Shown here: positions 16,101 to 25,036 of the stretch, piece after piece
Layout: every line of letters starts with the position of its first letter
Position numbering within the stretch: position 1 is the first letter of the stretch
DNA from: a virus
Length of the DNA stretch: 54,672 nucleotides
Reading direction: 5' to 3' (one strand)
Virus record (IMG/VR): IMGVR_UViG_3300046780_001084
Span: 1 to 54,672 of that record
Notes under the pieces: generated by a model
Told to the model about the DNA's origin: nothing
Database searches by the model: none
Seen by the model: only the letters and a program-made list of their open reading frames with translations
Made by a program: the position numbers and the translations under genes

Positions 16101-19100
16101 TGGGCGGCATCGGCGCAGACAGCTGGGAGCTGTACGACATCGCTGGCGGCACCTGGGGCGGCGGGAGCACGATGTTCGTCAACTTCGAGCACAAGCCTCT
16201 CATCAAGCTCAAGAACGGCCACGTCGTCGGCCTCAACGCCTATACCAGCGACAACCCTCCGGAGTACGCCGCGTTCACCTACGACGGCACCACGTTCACC
16301 GAGCTGCACACGCCGATCCCGCCGTCGTGCATCGATCAGAACAACCCGCGCTGGGACAGCGAGTACGTCGAGCTTCTCTCAGGCGACGGCACGACCGTCA
16401 AGAACCAGGTCGCCAGCATCGGCGGCTCCTTCGTCCTGGGCGGATCGTTCGGCTACCAGGCCTCGTCGGTGCTGAACGTCTACGACGAGCCCGGCAACAC
16501 CTGGAACGCTCCCGAACCGGCCGCGACCACCAACCTGCTCCTGGGCGACGCCGGCATCGCCTTCGTTCGCTCGGACGCATTCGTGCAGGACACCCTGATC
16601 CCGAGCGGTGGCAGCTACACCGCCAACTCGCTCGCAGACGCGTTCAATGCCGACCTGGTCGGCGCAACGGCGTCCGTCTACAAAACCACCAAGCTCCGCG
16701 TCAACACCAACACCTTCGACGATACGGGCGACATCGCCATGGTCACCCGCGACGTGACCGCCGAAGCGATCCTGCTCGACCCGGCGCCGGCCACCGAGAA
16801 CCTGGTCCCGCACCTCGGAGCGGTGATGAGCGCCAACAGCGACCTCGGCACCCCGTCCTTCGAGGACGTGCGCGTGGTCAGTCAAGAGGCGGGGGTGCCG
16901 CACGCCAAGCCGGTCGTCACCAGCACCGTCATCGGACACGACTACGCCATCGTCGGCCTCAAGAACCTGGCCCGCGGCACCGACGGCGGCAGCCCGTTCA
17001 GCCTCGGTGTTCCCTTCACGAACCTGCGCGCCAACAGCAACTTCAAGTTCGCCACCCGCCTGAAGACTCGCGTGGTCGACGGAAACCTCGTCTCCACCCT
17101 CGAAACCCGCGATGCTCCGCCCCAGGTCTGGGGACCGTGGGACCGCGTTGTCGCTGCGGCTCCGTTCGCAATCAGCCCGAACGGAAACCTGGACGTTCTC
17201 GTCGACAACGACAACGACAAGCGCTACCCGATCAATCTGTGGCGCACGCTCCAGACCGTCGGATCTACGTACGGTTCGTCGAACGACTTCCGTGACGGCG
17301 ACGACGCTGGTGCAAGCCTGGCCGCCACTTTCGGTCTCGACTACGACTTCAACGACATGGCCGTCTACATGGCGTCGCGCGCGGTGGCCTTCCCGGCCGA
17401 CGCCGCTCGCCGCATGGTCTTCCGCTACTTCCGCCTCGGCCCCGATGGCGACGGCGTGCGTCTGCGCTTCGGCAATCCCGACGCCCCCAGCACCAATCTG
17501 AAGGTCGCCACCTTCATGGACGACGGCAATCTGACCAACGTCACGATCAAGCTGAAGTCCGGAGCACCCCGCACCCCCACGATCCACAACACGACCCGTG
17601 TCGGACAAGGTATCACCGCGATCACGGCTGGCGGCACCGCTACGTTCGTCGAGGTGCTGAACCTCGCCATCTCGTCGGCGTCGCGTACCACGAGCGTCGT
17701 CACCGCGACCGTGACTCTGCCGGCCGGCATCACCGACCACGGCTTCGCCATCAACGACCGCGTCTGGGTGCAGTCGACCGACGTGAACTTCTCGTCGGGT
17801 CTGAAGTCGATCTCGGGCGTCACCGCGACCACCTTCGACTACTCCGAGTCCGCGGGTGACATCGGCGCCACCGCCAACATCGGCACGGTTTCGTTCGACG
17901 GCCAGGGCGAGTCCTCGTTCACGGGCTCGGGCACGGTCGCGCTGGACTTCTACCGCCTCAACGACCCGACGAATCTCGTCTCCTACGGGAACGCCACGTT
18001 CCAGGTCAGCTCGGTTCCCGCGGGCGGTCACCACATCTACGTCCTTTCAGGCGATCAAATCGACGGCGCCAGCCAGTTCGTGGCCACCACGCTCACGTGG
18101 GTCCCCATCGTCAGCACCGCCTACCTCCAGGTCTTCGCGAACAGCCCGCAGACGGCCGGCGCCATCGCCACCGCCATCCAGGCTCTGCGCGACGCGAGCG
18201 GCTCGACCAATCCGATCTCGGCGAAGGAGACGGGCACGGGCCTTAACAACATCTCCCAGAACACCTGCGACGAGCTGGACGCATCCGAGTTCTGGTACGT
18301 CCTGCACGACGGCGTGAACTGGGTCAAGACCACCACGCTGCCGCTACTCATCTCGGACGACTACACTCTGGAGTTCAAGGCCCCCATCACGGGAGCGTTG
18401 GCCACCAACTCCGACTGGGAGAACGAAGAAGTCCGCATCGTACCCATCACGACCAAGAACATCGTGGACTGGCTGAACACGCCGACGGTGACGGGTCTGT
18501 GGACCGTGGCTGATATCGAAGCTGCCGGCGCGGGACACCACGTCCAGCTCTCGACCCTGACCGCAGGCTCGGATGGCGGCGTCAAGGTTCAGGGCGGGCT
18601 CGCGAACAGCGTCACCGCTCCGATCGTGGGCTCGCCTGTTTTGACGGGTGGCTCGTCGGCTGTCTCGACCGTTGCACTGCTCGACGCTGACGGCTTCACG
18701 AGCGGCATGTGGTTCCGCATCCAGAACGAGAACCAGCTCCCGAAGCCGACCATCATCGCTCCGGGTCTCGTTCTCAACTCCTGGGACTCCGCGGGCTTGA
18801 TGACCTTCGCTTCCCCGATCTACACCCAGAATGCTGGTCCCAGCCAGCTCCGTGTCCAGTTCGAGCGCCAGGGTCGATTCGTGGCGATCTCCGACACCGG
18901 CTCGACGGATGCCCCTTTCTTCGGATCCATTCCCCACGGGTCCTGGTTGCGCGTCTCTCCGGCGACCTCACCGACCATCGGCCAGGTCCAGGCCGCGAAC
19001 CAGGGCATCTTCCGCATCCTCCGCTCCACGGCGGGCGTCGGCGGAACCTCGGGCACGATCTACATCGAGAACCCGATCTGCGTCGAGGAAATCTCGGAGT

Positions 19101-19951
19101 GCTTGATCACCGTCTTCATCCCCGACTCCGTCATGCCGGGAGACCAGCTTGCCGTGCTCGACCCCACCTGGGGCGTGAACAACATGGGCGTCTGGACCGT
19201 GAAGGCGGTGGGAGAAGACGTGGCTGGCGACGGAAACGTGTTCAACGACAGCGCCACCGTCACCGTCGACGTCTCCTCGCGCACCCCGGCTCCGCAAGGC
19301 GCTTCGGCAGCCCTCACTTCCGCGGGAATCATCTACCTTCGCGAAGGTATCCCGGGCGTGTTTGTCATGCGTGCGGACGGCATCTCCCTCAACCAGGACG
19401 ACGGAAACTTCGTCAACATCCGCTGGGACATTGGCATCGACTCGTCTTCGATCTCGGAGTCGGCTGGCTCGGTCATCACGGTGCTCGACAAGCTCGACTT
19501 CCCGCAGGACTTCTCCGCGGGCTCGGACGGCTACCGCTACGACGTGGGCCTGCTCCGCGAGGCCAACAAGGTGGTGTACGGCGACCCAGGCAACCCGGTG
19601 ACCTACCCGGGCGTGGCCGCAGCCGACTCGCAGATCAACATCCAGGGTCCGCTCGTGAAGCGTATCCAGGTGGGTCTGTCGGTCCGTGTGAAGACGGGCC
19701 TCAACACCCAGGACATCGCCAACCGCGTCCGCTCGGCAGTCGCCACGGTCGTCAACCAGACCACCATCGGCAAGTCCATCGCCTTCAGCGACATCATCGA
19801 TGCCGCCCGGGAGGTCGTGGGCGTGGTCTCGGTTGCCATCGTGTCGCCGCTGTTCTCGGTCGAGCACGACCAGATCAAGATCCAGCCGTACGAGAAGCCG
19901 TTCGTCCTCGATCTGACCCAGGACGTCCAGGTCAGCTTCCTGGGCACCTAA
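13169..19951 (+). CDS. Giant baseplate J-like protein with inserted Kelch propeller, 2260 aa
   Basis: The N-terminus (to about 300) follows baseplate J/gp6 proteins: a helical start, then DLDNATGLALSRIGRAEG, VTLSDTSFTKKA and the RETESDDDYRERIRN segment. The last about 130 residues (KRIQVGLSVRVKTGLNTQDIANRVRSAV, FSDIIDAAREVVGV) are the usual J C-terminus. Between them is a huge insertion. Residues about 750-1135 carry Kelch/galactose-oxidase-like blades such as NTSRAFHTATVLANGKVVVVGG and RKNHTATLLTDGRILIAGG. The rest is beta-rich and Ser/Thr-rich. Standard J proteins are about 300-500 residues. The propeller probably decorates the baseplate and could bind host glycans or other tail proteins. 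Confidence 0.82.
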   Translation: MADTPTPRSYPQTLGDMFDAFLSKQGIRSLRVGGPIVSLLEAAAQSDMRNAQDIFNLLTSADLDNATGLALSRIGRAEGIPKLEITPSAGVVTLSDTSFTKKATRLFQGAPAPIVGTGVVTPINVVDASSFPAPGPTTKIYIGRGTNNYEGPIRYTAIVNAGNHWEITLATATTRFHNTTETVILAQGDNRTIGPNTVVRTPQASVASAIDFRTLYSVTLPDGETEVSNIQVVAQLGGLIGNVIAGAISEFSTAPFNGAKVSNTRPFTNGRETESDDDYRERIRNVRASRQLGTALAITTAVTGITAFDENKRINSASLVKRFGFPATLYIDDGTGYEERTSAVAVESLIDDATGGETHFETTQRPIARAFAITTNVAPFVLRSTDQLSVKVGGTTYTHSFNADDFHSISNASAFEVVASINSNPDIAFVARTAEQGSKVVVFANADTNEDVEIIENQGGTNANAGLAFPAGVNYTMRLYKNDRLLVKDGVIAVLRSQPFATWNTVSGPQTLTVAVDSTPSITYTFEDQDFIDANTGYATLGRNSPAAWAAVVNAKIPGLTATVDAGKLVLTSNAGPVSRAAVEISGGSLVAAHFFESGVALGARRDYVLDRNEAQIVLSQILEAGDRLTAGSFATRAFVESEDMTTVSLASDAHLWWLVDGTANIIEHGVTPTTSLDIAVAKTEDFGNLVTITAGSAVFANVQPQDWMILWDSSVPTTLRGVHRVADANSTTVTIERHTSLTSRYGHRSVRIPGIGTAIGQIFTCGGAIKPRSTIALTDVPDGVIGTAELYDPNTKITTPAAPMNTSRAFHTATVLANGKVVVVGGVNGFGVHTGSIETYDPVADTWTTSAVSTTTQRKNHTATLLTDGRILIAGGDNGGAANDKFQVYDPSGDTITVEGTMVKARSHHCAVKLPDDTVLIAGGYDAGGVDLVDAERFTPGPDTTVATGSMSVPRSCFGMSDVEVTPTKVIAAGGKLGGIGADSWELYDIAGGTWGGGSTMFVNFEHKPLIKLKNGHVVGLNAYTSDNPPEYAAFTYDGTTFTELHTPIPPSCIDQNNPRWDSEYVELLSGDGTTVKNQVASIGGSFVLGGSFGYQASSVLNVYDEPGNTWNAPEPAATTNLLLGDAGIAFVRSDAFVQDTLIPSGGSYTANSLADAFNADLVGATASVYKTTKLRVNTNTFDDTGDIAMVTRDVTAEAILLDPAPATENLVPHLGAVMSANSDLGTPSFEDVRVVSQEAGVPHAKPVVTSTVIGHDYAIVGLKNLARGTDGGSPFSLGVPFTNLRANSNFKFATRLKTRVVDGNLVSTLETRDAPPQVWGPWDRVVAAAPFAISPNGNLDVLVDNDNDKRYPINLWRTLQTVGSTYGSSNDFRDGDDAGASLAATFGLDYDFNDMAVYMASRAVAFPADAARRMVFRYFRLGPDGDGVRLRFGNPDAPSTNLKVATFMDDGNLTNVTIKLKSGAPRTPTIHNTTRVGQGITAITAGGTATFVEVLNLAISSASRTTSVVTATVTLPAGITDHGFAINDRVWVQSTDVNFSSGLKSISGVTATTFDYSESAGDIGATANIGTVSFDGQGESSFTGSGTVALDFYRLNDPTNLVSYGNATFQVSSVPAGGHHIYVLSGDQIDGASQFVATTLTWVPIVSTAYLQVFANSPQTAGAIATAIQALRDASGSTNPISAKETGTGLNNISQNTCDELDASEFWYVLHDGVNWVKTTTLPLLISDDYTLEFKAPITGALATNSDWENEEVRIVPITTKNIVDWLNTPTVTGLWTVADIEAAGAGHHVQLSTLTAGSDGGVKVQGGLANSVTAPIVGSPVLTGGSSAVSTVALLDADGFTSGMWFRIQNENQLPKPTIIAPGLVLNSWDSAGLMTFASPIYTQNAGPSQLRVQFERQGRFVAISDTGSTDAPFFGSIPHGSWLRVSPATSPTIGQVQAANQGIFRILRSTAGVGGTSGTIYIENPICVEEISECLITVFIPDSVMPGDQLAVLDPTWGVNNMGVWTVKAVGEDVAGDGNVFNDSATVTVDVSSRTPAPQGASAALTSAGIIYLREGIPGVFVMRADGISLNQDDGNFVNIRWDIGIDSSSISESAGSVITVLDKLDFPQDFSAGSDGYRYDVGLLREANKVVYGDPGNPVTYPGVAAADSQINIQGPLVKRIQVGLSVRVKTGLNTQDIANRVRSAVATVVNQTTIGKSIAFSDIIDAAREVVGVVSVAIVSPLFSVEHDQIKIQPYEKPFVLDLTQDVQVSFLGT

Positions 19952-19956
19952 AGCCC

Positions 19957-19963
19957 CAATCTT
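19957..19963 (+). promoter_or_regulatory. M2 motif, full 18-base form
   Basis: AAGCCCCAATCTTAGAGG at 19951-19968, identical to the copy at 34692-34709. The following GGGGAG serves as ribosome site for the ATG at 19973. Confidence 0.55.
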
Positions 19964-19972
19964 AGAGGGGAG

Positions 19973-20968
19973 ATGGCGCTTCCCACCAAATTGAAGACCT
20001 GGCAGCACGCCACGAACCTGAACCCCGGGTTCAACGGGACCGACAAGGCCGATTTCGATACGCTGTTCATCGTCATCAAGAACGCTCTCAAGGCGTTCCC
20101 ACTGAGCGCGTGGACCTGCGCCGGCTCGTCAGACTCCCTGACGGCCGGCATGGATGCCGTGGATCGCCTCGCGGTCCACACCGACGTCGTCCACTCGGGC
20201 GGCGCGCACGCTTGGATGGTCCTGGAGCAGAGCGCCATCGACACGCACACGCAGCTCTGCTTCGACTTCAACACCGACGTCCACCAGGTCAACGTCTACT
20301 TCTCGCCGAGCGCGGGCTTCACGGGCGGAGACACTTCCAACCGCCCCACGGCCGTCGACGAGCTGGTCGTCCAGGCCCCGTTCCAGCCCATCAGCCTGTT
20401 CACGTCGTTCGGCCAGGGCTTGAGCATGCGCGCTCACGTCATGATGTCGACCGACGGACACAGCACGCGCATCGTCACCTGCGGCGGCAACGTCGCCCGT
20501 GGGTTCATCTGCGTGGACGTGCCCATCGATCCTCCGGCAGGCTGGACCAATCCCGTGATCGCGGCGGCGACCTGGAGCGAAAACGCTCCTCCGGCTGACG
20601 CCCTCGGCTTCGTCTTCTGGAAGCAGGGTACGTTCACCTTCAAGTCGCAAGGCCCGATCACCACGATGCCGTTGTACATGGTCCTCCAGGGCTATGCGAC
20701 AAACGGCACGGCCAACGGAACCCTCCTCGGCTACTCTCCGTGGCCGAACGCTGACGAGCTGTCGGGCGAGTTTCCGCTCGGCGGCGTCGGGATCGCCCAC
20801 ACCACCACGGTCGGCCAGCGCGGGCGCCACGGCTACCTCGCGGACTGGTACTTCACTGCACTGAGTGTCCTCCAGGGCAACAGCTTCCCCGGCGACGGGT
20901 CGAAGTCCTGGGTCGTCTTCGGGAACTCTGTGTTCCCGTGGGACGGCGGAAACGTGGAGATGGGCTAA
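19973..20968 (+). CDS. Tail fibre-associated protein, paralogue A, 331 aa
   Basis: Begins ALPTKLKTWQHATNLNPG and has NALKAFPLSAWTCAGSSDS, IVTCGGNVARGFICVD and the C-terminal RGRHGYLADWYFTALSV with SFPGDGSKSW and FPWDGG. All four are repeated in the next gene, so the two are tandem paralogues. Composition is beta-rich and aromatic, as in tail appendage proteins. Stop and next start overlap as TAATG. Position between the baseplate and fibre genes suggests a baseplate-proximal appendage. Confidence 0.6.
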   Translation: MALPTKLKTWQHATNLNPGFNGTDKADFDTLFIVIKNALKAFPLSAWTCAGSSDSLTAGMDAVDRLAVHTDVVHSGGAHAWMVLEQSAIDTHTQLCFDFNTDVHQVNVYFSPSAGFTGGDTSNRPTAVDELVVQAPFQPISLFTSFGQGLSMRAHVMMSTDGHSTRIVTCGGNVARGFICVDVPIDPPAGWTNPVIAAATWSENAPPADALGFVFWKQGTFTFKSQGPITTMPLYMVLQGYATNGTANGTLLGYSPWPNADELSGEFPLGGVGIAHTTTVGQRGRHGYLADWYFTALSVLQGNSFPGDGSKSWVVFGNSVFPWDGGNVEMG

Positions 20969-21948
20969 TGGGAACTCTTCCGACCCCCGAAAAGACTTGG
21001 CAGTACGCCCACGTCGTTGCCGGCTCGACGGGCACGGCGCACGGCGACCTCGCTGACCTCATCTACCAGACCAAGAACGCGCTCAAGGCCTTCGGTCTCC
21101 AGCCGTGGACCTGCGCCGGATCAAACGACGGCAGCACCGCGGCCATGGACGGCGTCGACCGCTGGACGAGCGGAAGCGTCATCACCTTCACGGGCACTAC
21201 GGGCGCGACCTGGATCGTCATGCAAGCTCCAGCAGGCTGGGGTCACGGCCAGATGCTCATGTACTGCGACAACGGCGGCTCGTTCGGAGCCAACGTCCAC
21301 GTGAAGTGGTCCCTCGGCGGGCTCTTCACGGGCGGCACGACCACCACGATTCCGACCGCGACCGACGAAGACGGGCACACCAACCAGAACCTCATCAACT
21401 TCTCCACCCTCCCGACCGGAGGCGTGGTCACGTGCAACATCCTGCACTCCAGCGACGGCCAGCACACGCGCATGTTCTTCTCCACGCAGAATGTCCCCGC
21501 GGGCTTCATCTGTACCGAGACGGCCGGCTCGCCGGGCTCGCTCTGGACCGATCCCAGGTTCTACGCGCGCGGACCCAACGGCGACCTGAACCCGCTCATT
21601 CCACCGTGGGTCTTCAACACCATCCAGGTCGCTTTCCGCGGCAAGACTCCGGCCGGCAACTTCGGCCCCATCAACGTCCTCCGTGACGAGGTGAACGAGT
21701 CGCTTATCAACGAGGTGTTCTTCGTTCCGAACGAAATCAGCGGTGACGTTCCGCTCTTCACCGTAGGACTGTACTCGCCCGACGTCGTGGGCTTCCGTGG
21801 GCGCATGGGGTATTTGAAGGATTGGTGGTACACGGTCAACTCTGTGAACCCCGGAGACGGATTCCCCGGAGACGCCTCGAAGCAGTTCATCGCCATCCAC
21901 ACTGGCGTCGTCGTTCCCTGGGACGGTACGACCATCGTATTGGGGTAA
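20968..21948 (+). CDS. Tail fibre-associated protein, paralogue B, 326 aa
   Basis: Shares with the preceding protein PEKTWQYAH, NALKAFGLQPWTCAGSND, the NVPAGFICTE segment and RGRMGYLKDWWYTVNSV with GFPGDASKQF and VPWDGT. The middle diverges (TTTTIPTATDEDGHTNQN), consistent with duplication followed by change of exposed loops. The ATG at 20968 overlaps the upstream stop and is preferred over an in-frame ATG 30 bases earlier. Structural role inferred from context only. Confidence 0.6.
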   Translation: MGTLPTPEKTWQYAHVVAGSTGTAHGDLADLIYQTKNALKAFGLQPWTCAGSNDGSTAAMDGVDRWTSGSVITFTGTTGATWIVMQAPAGWGHGQMLMYCDNGGSFGANVHVKWSLGGLFTGGTTTTIPTATDEDGHTNQNLINFSTLPTGGVVTCNILHSSDGQHTRMFFSTQNVPAGFICTETAGSPGSLWTDPRFYARGPNGDLNPLIPPWVFNTIQVAFRGKTPAGNFGPINVLRDEVNESLINEVFFVPNEISGDVPLFTVGLYSPDVVGFRGRMGYLKDWWYTVNSVNPGDGFPGDASKQFIAIHTGVVVPWDGTTIVLG

Positions 21949-21951
21949 ACC

Positions 21952-22653
21952 GTGGCAGATCTTGATGCAGATCTGCAACTGGGCAACTCCAAGGTTGCCC
22001 CGAGTGCAGCCCTCTTTCGAGAGGACCACCTCCAGTACGACGCGGACATCCAGCTCCCACCGACGGGCGGGTTCGAATCGCTGCGCAGCTACTGCACGTG
22101 CGAGGCTGGCACGGCCACGATCCACACGACCGGTGTCACCGCGTTCCTGGACCACCTGGAAGTCACGTTCAACGCCAACGTCGTGCTCTCGGGCCCTGCG
22201 CTCGTGCCCGCGAACTGGTACATCTCCGTCACCGGTCCTGGCCGCGCGGTGCAGGTCGGCAGCGTCGAGGTCGTCAGCTCGGACACCGTTCGCCTCGGCG
22301 TGACCGCGCAGACGCTGGACGCGGCGTACACGCTCAACCTCCCCTCGCTCGGAATCACGAGCGACGCGTTCGGGATCTTCACGGGTCTCTATAGTCTCGA
22401 CTTTCTGGGCGTGCCCACGCCGGTCAATGTCCAGATGATCCGCGCCGTCGATGCTCACCACATCGACGTAATCTTTGCCATTGCCGTCGACGAGACCAGC
22501 GCCTCAGATCCCACCAACTACACACTCAGCAACGGCCTCACCGTCACCGGGTCCCACAAGATCACCGACTACTGGTACAGGCTCACCAACCAACCTCGTC
22601 AGGTCGACGGCACCAGCTACACCCTGACCGTCTCCAACGTGGACCCCAAGTAA
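21952..22653 (+). CDS. Tail structural protein with immunoglobulin-like domains, 233 aa
   Basis: GTG start at 21952 after TTGGGGTAAACC. The N-terminal 45 residues are unlike the rest. After that come two beta domains of about 85 residues with DHLEVTFNANVVLSGPALVPANWYISV and HHIDVIFAIAVDETSASDPTNYTLS, which look like copies of one Ig-like unit (VxxHxxHxxVxF, then PxNYxxS/PANWYIS). The next protein starts with the same unit (ALRATFTQYPRALDAGNTDDALNPSNYTLTG), so the two genes may have split or exchanged a domain. Stop and next start are adjacent. Confidence 0.55.
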   Translation: MADLDADLQLGNSKVAPSAALFREDHLQYDADIQLPPTGGFESLRSYCTCEAGTATIHTTGVTAFLDHLEVTFNANVVLSGPALVPANWYISVTGPGRAVQVGSVEVVSSDTVRLGVTAQTLDAAYTLNLPSLGITSDAFGIFTGLYSLDFLGVPTPVNVQMIRAVDAHHIDVIFAIAVDETSASDPTNYTLSNGLTVTGSHKITDYWYRLTNQPRQVDGTSYTLTVSNVDPK

Positions 22654-23664
22654 ATGTCGTTCCCAGCAGCAACATTCTCCCTCGAATCGGTTCGGCAGAT
22701 CTCCGTCGCCGCGCTGAGGGCGACGTTTACCCAGTACCCGCGCGCGCTGGACGCGGGAAACACCGACGACGCACTCAACCCCAGCAACTACACGCTCACG
22801 GGGCCGGACGCCAACTACGTCACCAGCTGCGCGACTGTCGATGGTGACCGCCAGTCGATCGACCTCTACCTGGCAGCTCCTCTCGACATCGGCGAGTGGA
22901 CCTTGTCGGTCGAGAACATTGTCGAGGACGCGTCGGAATCCCTCGTCCCTCCGATCACCCTTCCGTTCCAAGTCACGTTCACGCTGACGACCGACCCGCT
23001 CGGTCACGGCGCGGTCAACGAGGAGCACGAGAACATCATCCGCAAGTTCCTGAACCCGGCCCTCAAGGGCAAGGGCTGGGACTCCATGGTCGCAGCGCTC
23101 GCCGCGGGCGACCAGCGCAATGCGGACAACGCGCGTCTGGCCTTCGACCAGCTGTTCTTGTCCTCGGCTTCCGGTCTCTACCTCGATCGCCGCGCGAGCG
23201 ACGAGGGCATCGACCGCCCCAGGGGCGTGAACATGTCAGACGACCTGTTCCGCCGCCTCGCCATGACCGAGCGCAACGAGAAGCTCACCCAGAAGTCGCT
23301 GCTCGACGTGTTGGAGATCTTCTACGGCCGTGACGCCGTCCGCGCCTTCTCCGATACCGGCGTGTCCGAACCCTACACGCTTCAGGACGGAGACACGCTG
23401 GCCATCCTCTTCGAGGAACGCAACACCGTCACCGTCACCTTCGAGCGTTCACACTTCTCCCGCATCGGCGCAGCTCTAGCCAAAGAGGTTGCCGCCGCCA
23501 TCACCCGCGCCTGCCGCGATGCCGGCAACTCCGGGTTCGCCATCGAGTACCGCAACACGGTTCGCATCTACTCCGGCACGCTTGGATTGACTTCAAGCAT
23601 TCGCATCGTCGGCGGTCGCGCCAACACGGTTCTCATCTTCCCGGACCCCATCTTCACCCCCTAA
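22654..23664 (+). CDS. Tail protein (baseplate/fibre attachment type), 336 aa
   Basis: Residues 1-105 are one Ig-like beta domain related to the preceding protein. Residues 120-336 are conserved in shape with uncharacterised myophage tail proteins: FLNPALKGKGWDSMVAALAAGDQRNADNARLAFDQLFLSSASG, GLYLDRRASDEGIDRPRGVNMSDDLFRRLAM and LLDVLEIFYGRDAVRAF. The helical section with YLDRRASDxGI is the clearest hallmark. A role near the P2 gpI-type fibre attachment site is inferred from position after the baseplate genes. Confidence 0.6.
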   Translation: MSFPAATFSLESVRQISVAALRATFTQYPRALDAGNTDDALNPSNYTLTGPDANYVTSCATVDGDRQSIDLYLAAPLDIGEWTLSVENIVEDASESLVPPITLPFQVTFTLTTDPLGHGAVNEEHENIIRKFLNPALKGKGWDSMVAALAAGDQRNADNARLAFDQLFLSSASGLYLDRRASDEGIDRPRGVNMSDDLFRRLAMTERNEKLTQKSLLDVLEIFYGRDAVRAFSDTGVSEPYTLQDGDTLAILFEERNTVTVTFERSHFSRIGAALAKEVAAAITRACRDAGNSGFAIEYRNTVRIYSGTLGLTSSIRIVGGRANTVLIFPDPIFTP

Positions 23665-23668
23665 GCCA

Positions 23669-23675
23669 CAATCTT
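23669..23675 (+). promoter_or_regulatory. M2 motif before fibre gene
   Basis: AAGCCACAATCTTCTAG, with CAATCTT 7 bases before the ATG at 23683. No Shine-Dalgarno separate from the motif. Confidence 0.5.
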
Positions 23676-23682
23676 CTAGTCG

Positions 23683-25035
23683 ATGTCCATCTACAATCCC
23701 GTCACCGCCACCCCACTTGCAGATGCCGACGTCACGGTCGATCCGAACGCCGACGTCGCCAGCGAGTACGTCTGCCCGAGCGGGACTCTGTCCACGAGCC
23801 GCACCGTCACGCTCGACGGCACCAGCCTCGGTGACAAGTACGTCGTCCGTGTGATCTTGGAGAGCGGCAACCCCTTCGGCAGCCTCATCGTCAAGAACAC
23901 CGCAGGCGCCACCCTCGCGACGCTCGGAGGTGGTGGGCCGCCCCAGACCGCTTCGTTCTTCGTCAGCTCCGGCCTCTTCCTGCTGTTGAGCACCTACGCC
24001 GCCAGCGTGATCGACTCGGCGACCACGACGACCCCAGGCCTGCTCTCGGCCGCGGACAAGGTTCGCCTGAACGACGCCTTCTTGCAGTTGACCGGAAGAG
24101 CTGGCGGGCAGACGGCGACGGGCGGTACCGCGGCCAGCGAGATCCTCACGCTGGTCTCCACCGCTCACGGCACCAAGGGCAGGATCCTCTTCGGCTCCTC
24201 GGCCAACTTCTTCGACGAGACCGCGCCGAACACCACTTCGTGGTTCACGATGGGCAACAGCTCGACGTCGCCTCCCGGCTCGATCGCGCAGTTCAACCGC
24301 AACGTGAACAGCGCGAACTTCCTCAACATCAGCAATCCGAACACCGGCACCGCTGCCGAGGCCGGCCTGATCCTGTCCCAGAGCGCGACGACGTACACGA
24401 GCTATCTGTATGTCTCGCAGCTCAGCACGGGCTTCACCACGAACGGACCGTTCATCGCTGGCGCAGCCGCCTACGAGCACACCTCGCTCACCGGCTCCCA
24501 CATGTTCTTCTCGGCCTTCGGCACGCAGGACATCGATTTCTACACGACGGCATCCAGGACCCTGCGCCTCAAGATCGCAACGGGCGGCGCTGTCAGTATC
24601 GCAGACCTCGGCACCCCGGGCGGCTACGTCAAAGCAGCCGGCACGAGCGGCTTGCTCTCCTCGGTCGCCACGGTCGCGGTCGCTGACGTCGGCAACCTCT
24701 CGAAGGTGTACCGCCCGCTCCAGGGCACGGCGCTCACCAACGCCGACCAAACCCTCCAGCCCTTCACGGACAAGGTAAGCGAATACGTCCAGACCGCCGC
24801 GCTCACGGTCAGCCGCACCAAGACCCTCGGCACGACCACGGTCGTCACCGGGACGCTGGTCCGGATCGTGCGTGAGGACACCGCGGCCTTCACCCTCGTC
24901 GTCGCCAACGGCGGTGGCGCGGGCGGCACGCTCTTCACGTTCGCCGCTTCCCCGACCGAGAAGCAGGCCGCGACGTTCTTCTACAACGGAACCGACTGGG
25001 TCCTCGTCGGATTCGAATACCTGACGGTGGTGTAA
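23683..25035 (+). CDS. Tail fibre protein with duplicated end domains, 450 aa
   Basis: The first 110 residues (DVASEYVCPSGTLSTSRTVTL, YVVRVILESGNPFGSLIVKN) and the last 110 (DKVSEYVQTAALTVSRTKTLG, LVRIVREDTAAFTLVVANGGG) are divergent copies of one beta domain. The middle has TTPGLLSAADKVRLNDAF, a helix typical of trimeric fibre joints, followed by a Ser/Thr/Asn/Gly-rich beta segment. No receptor-binding or enzymatic motif was recognised. Fibre shaft or tip is the likely role. Confidence 0.6.
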   Translation: MSIYNPVTATPLADADVTVDPNADVASEYVCPSGTLSTSRTVTLDGTSLGDKYVVRVILESGNPFGSLIVKNTAGATLATLGGGGPPQTASFFVSSGLFLLLSTYAASVIDSATTTTPGLLSAADKVRLNDAFLQLTGRAGGQTATGGTAASEILTLVSTAHGTKGRILFGSSANFFDETAPNTTSWFTMGNSSTSPPGSIAQFNRNVNSANFLNISNPNTGTAAEAGLILSQSATTYTSYLYVSQLSTGFTTNGPFIAGAAAYEHTSLTGSHMFFSAFGTQDIDFYTTASRTLRLKIATGGAVSIADLGTPGGYVKAAGTSGLLSSVATVAVADVGNLSKVYRPLQGTALTNADQTLQPFTDKVSEYVQTAALTVSRTKTLGTTTVVTGTLVRIVREDTAAFTLVVANGGGAGGTLFTFAASPTEKQAATFFYNGTDWVLVGFEYLTVV

Positions 25036-25036
25036 C

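Noticed and set aside
11828-18937. Minus-strand open frames opposite the gp25/LysM and baseplate J-like genes
   Set aside because: Antisense shadows; composition dominated by Arg, Val, Asp and Gly with no domain pattern.
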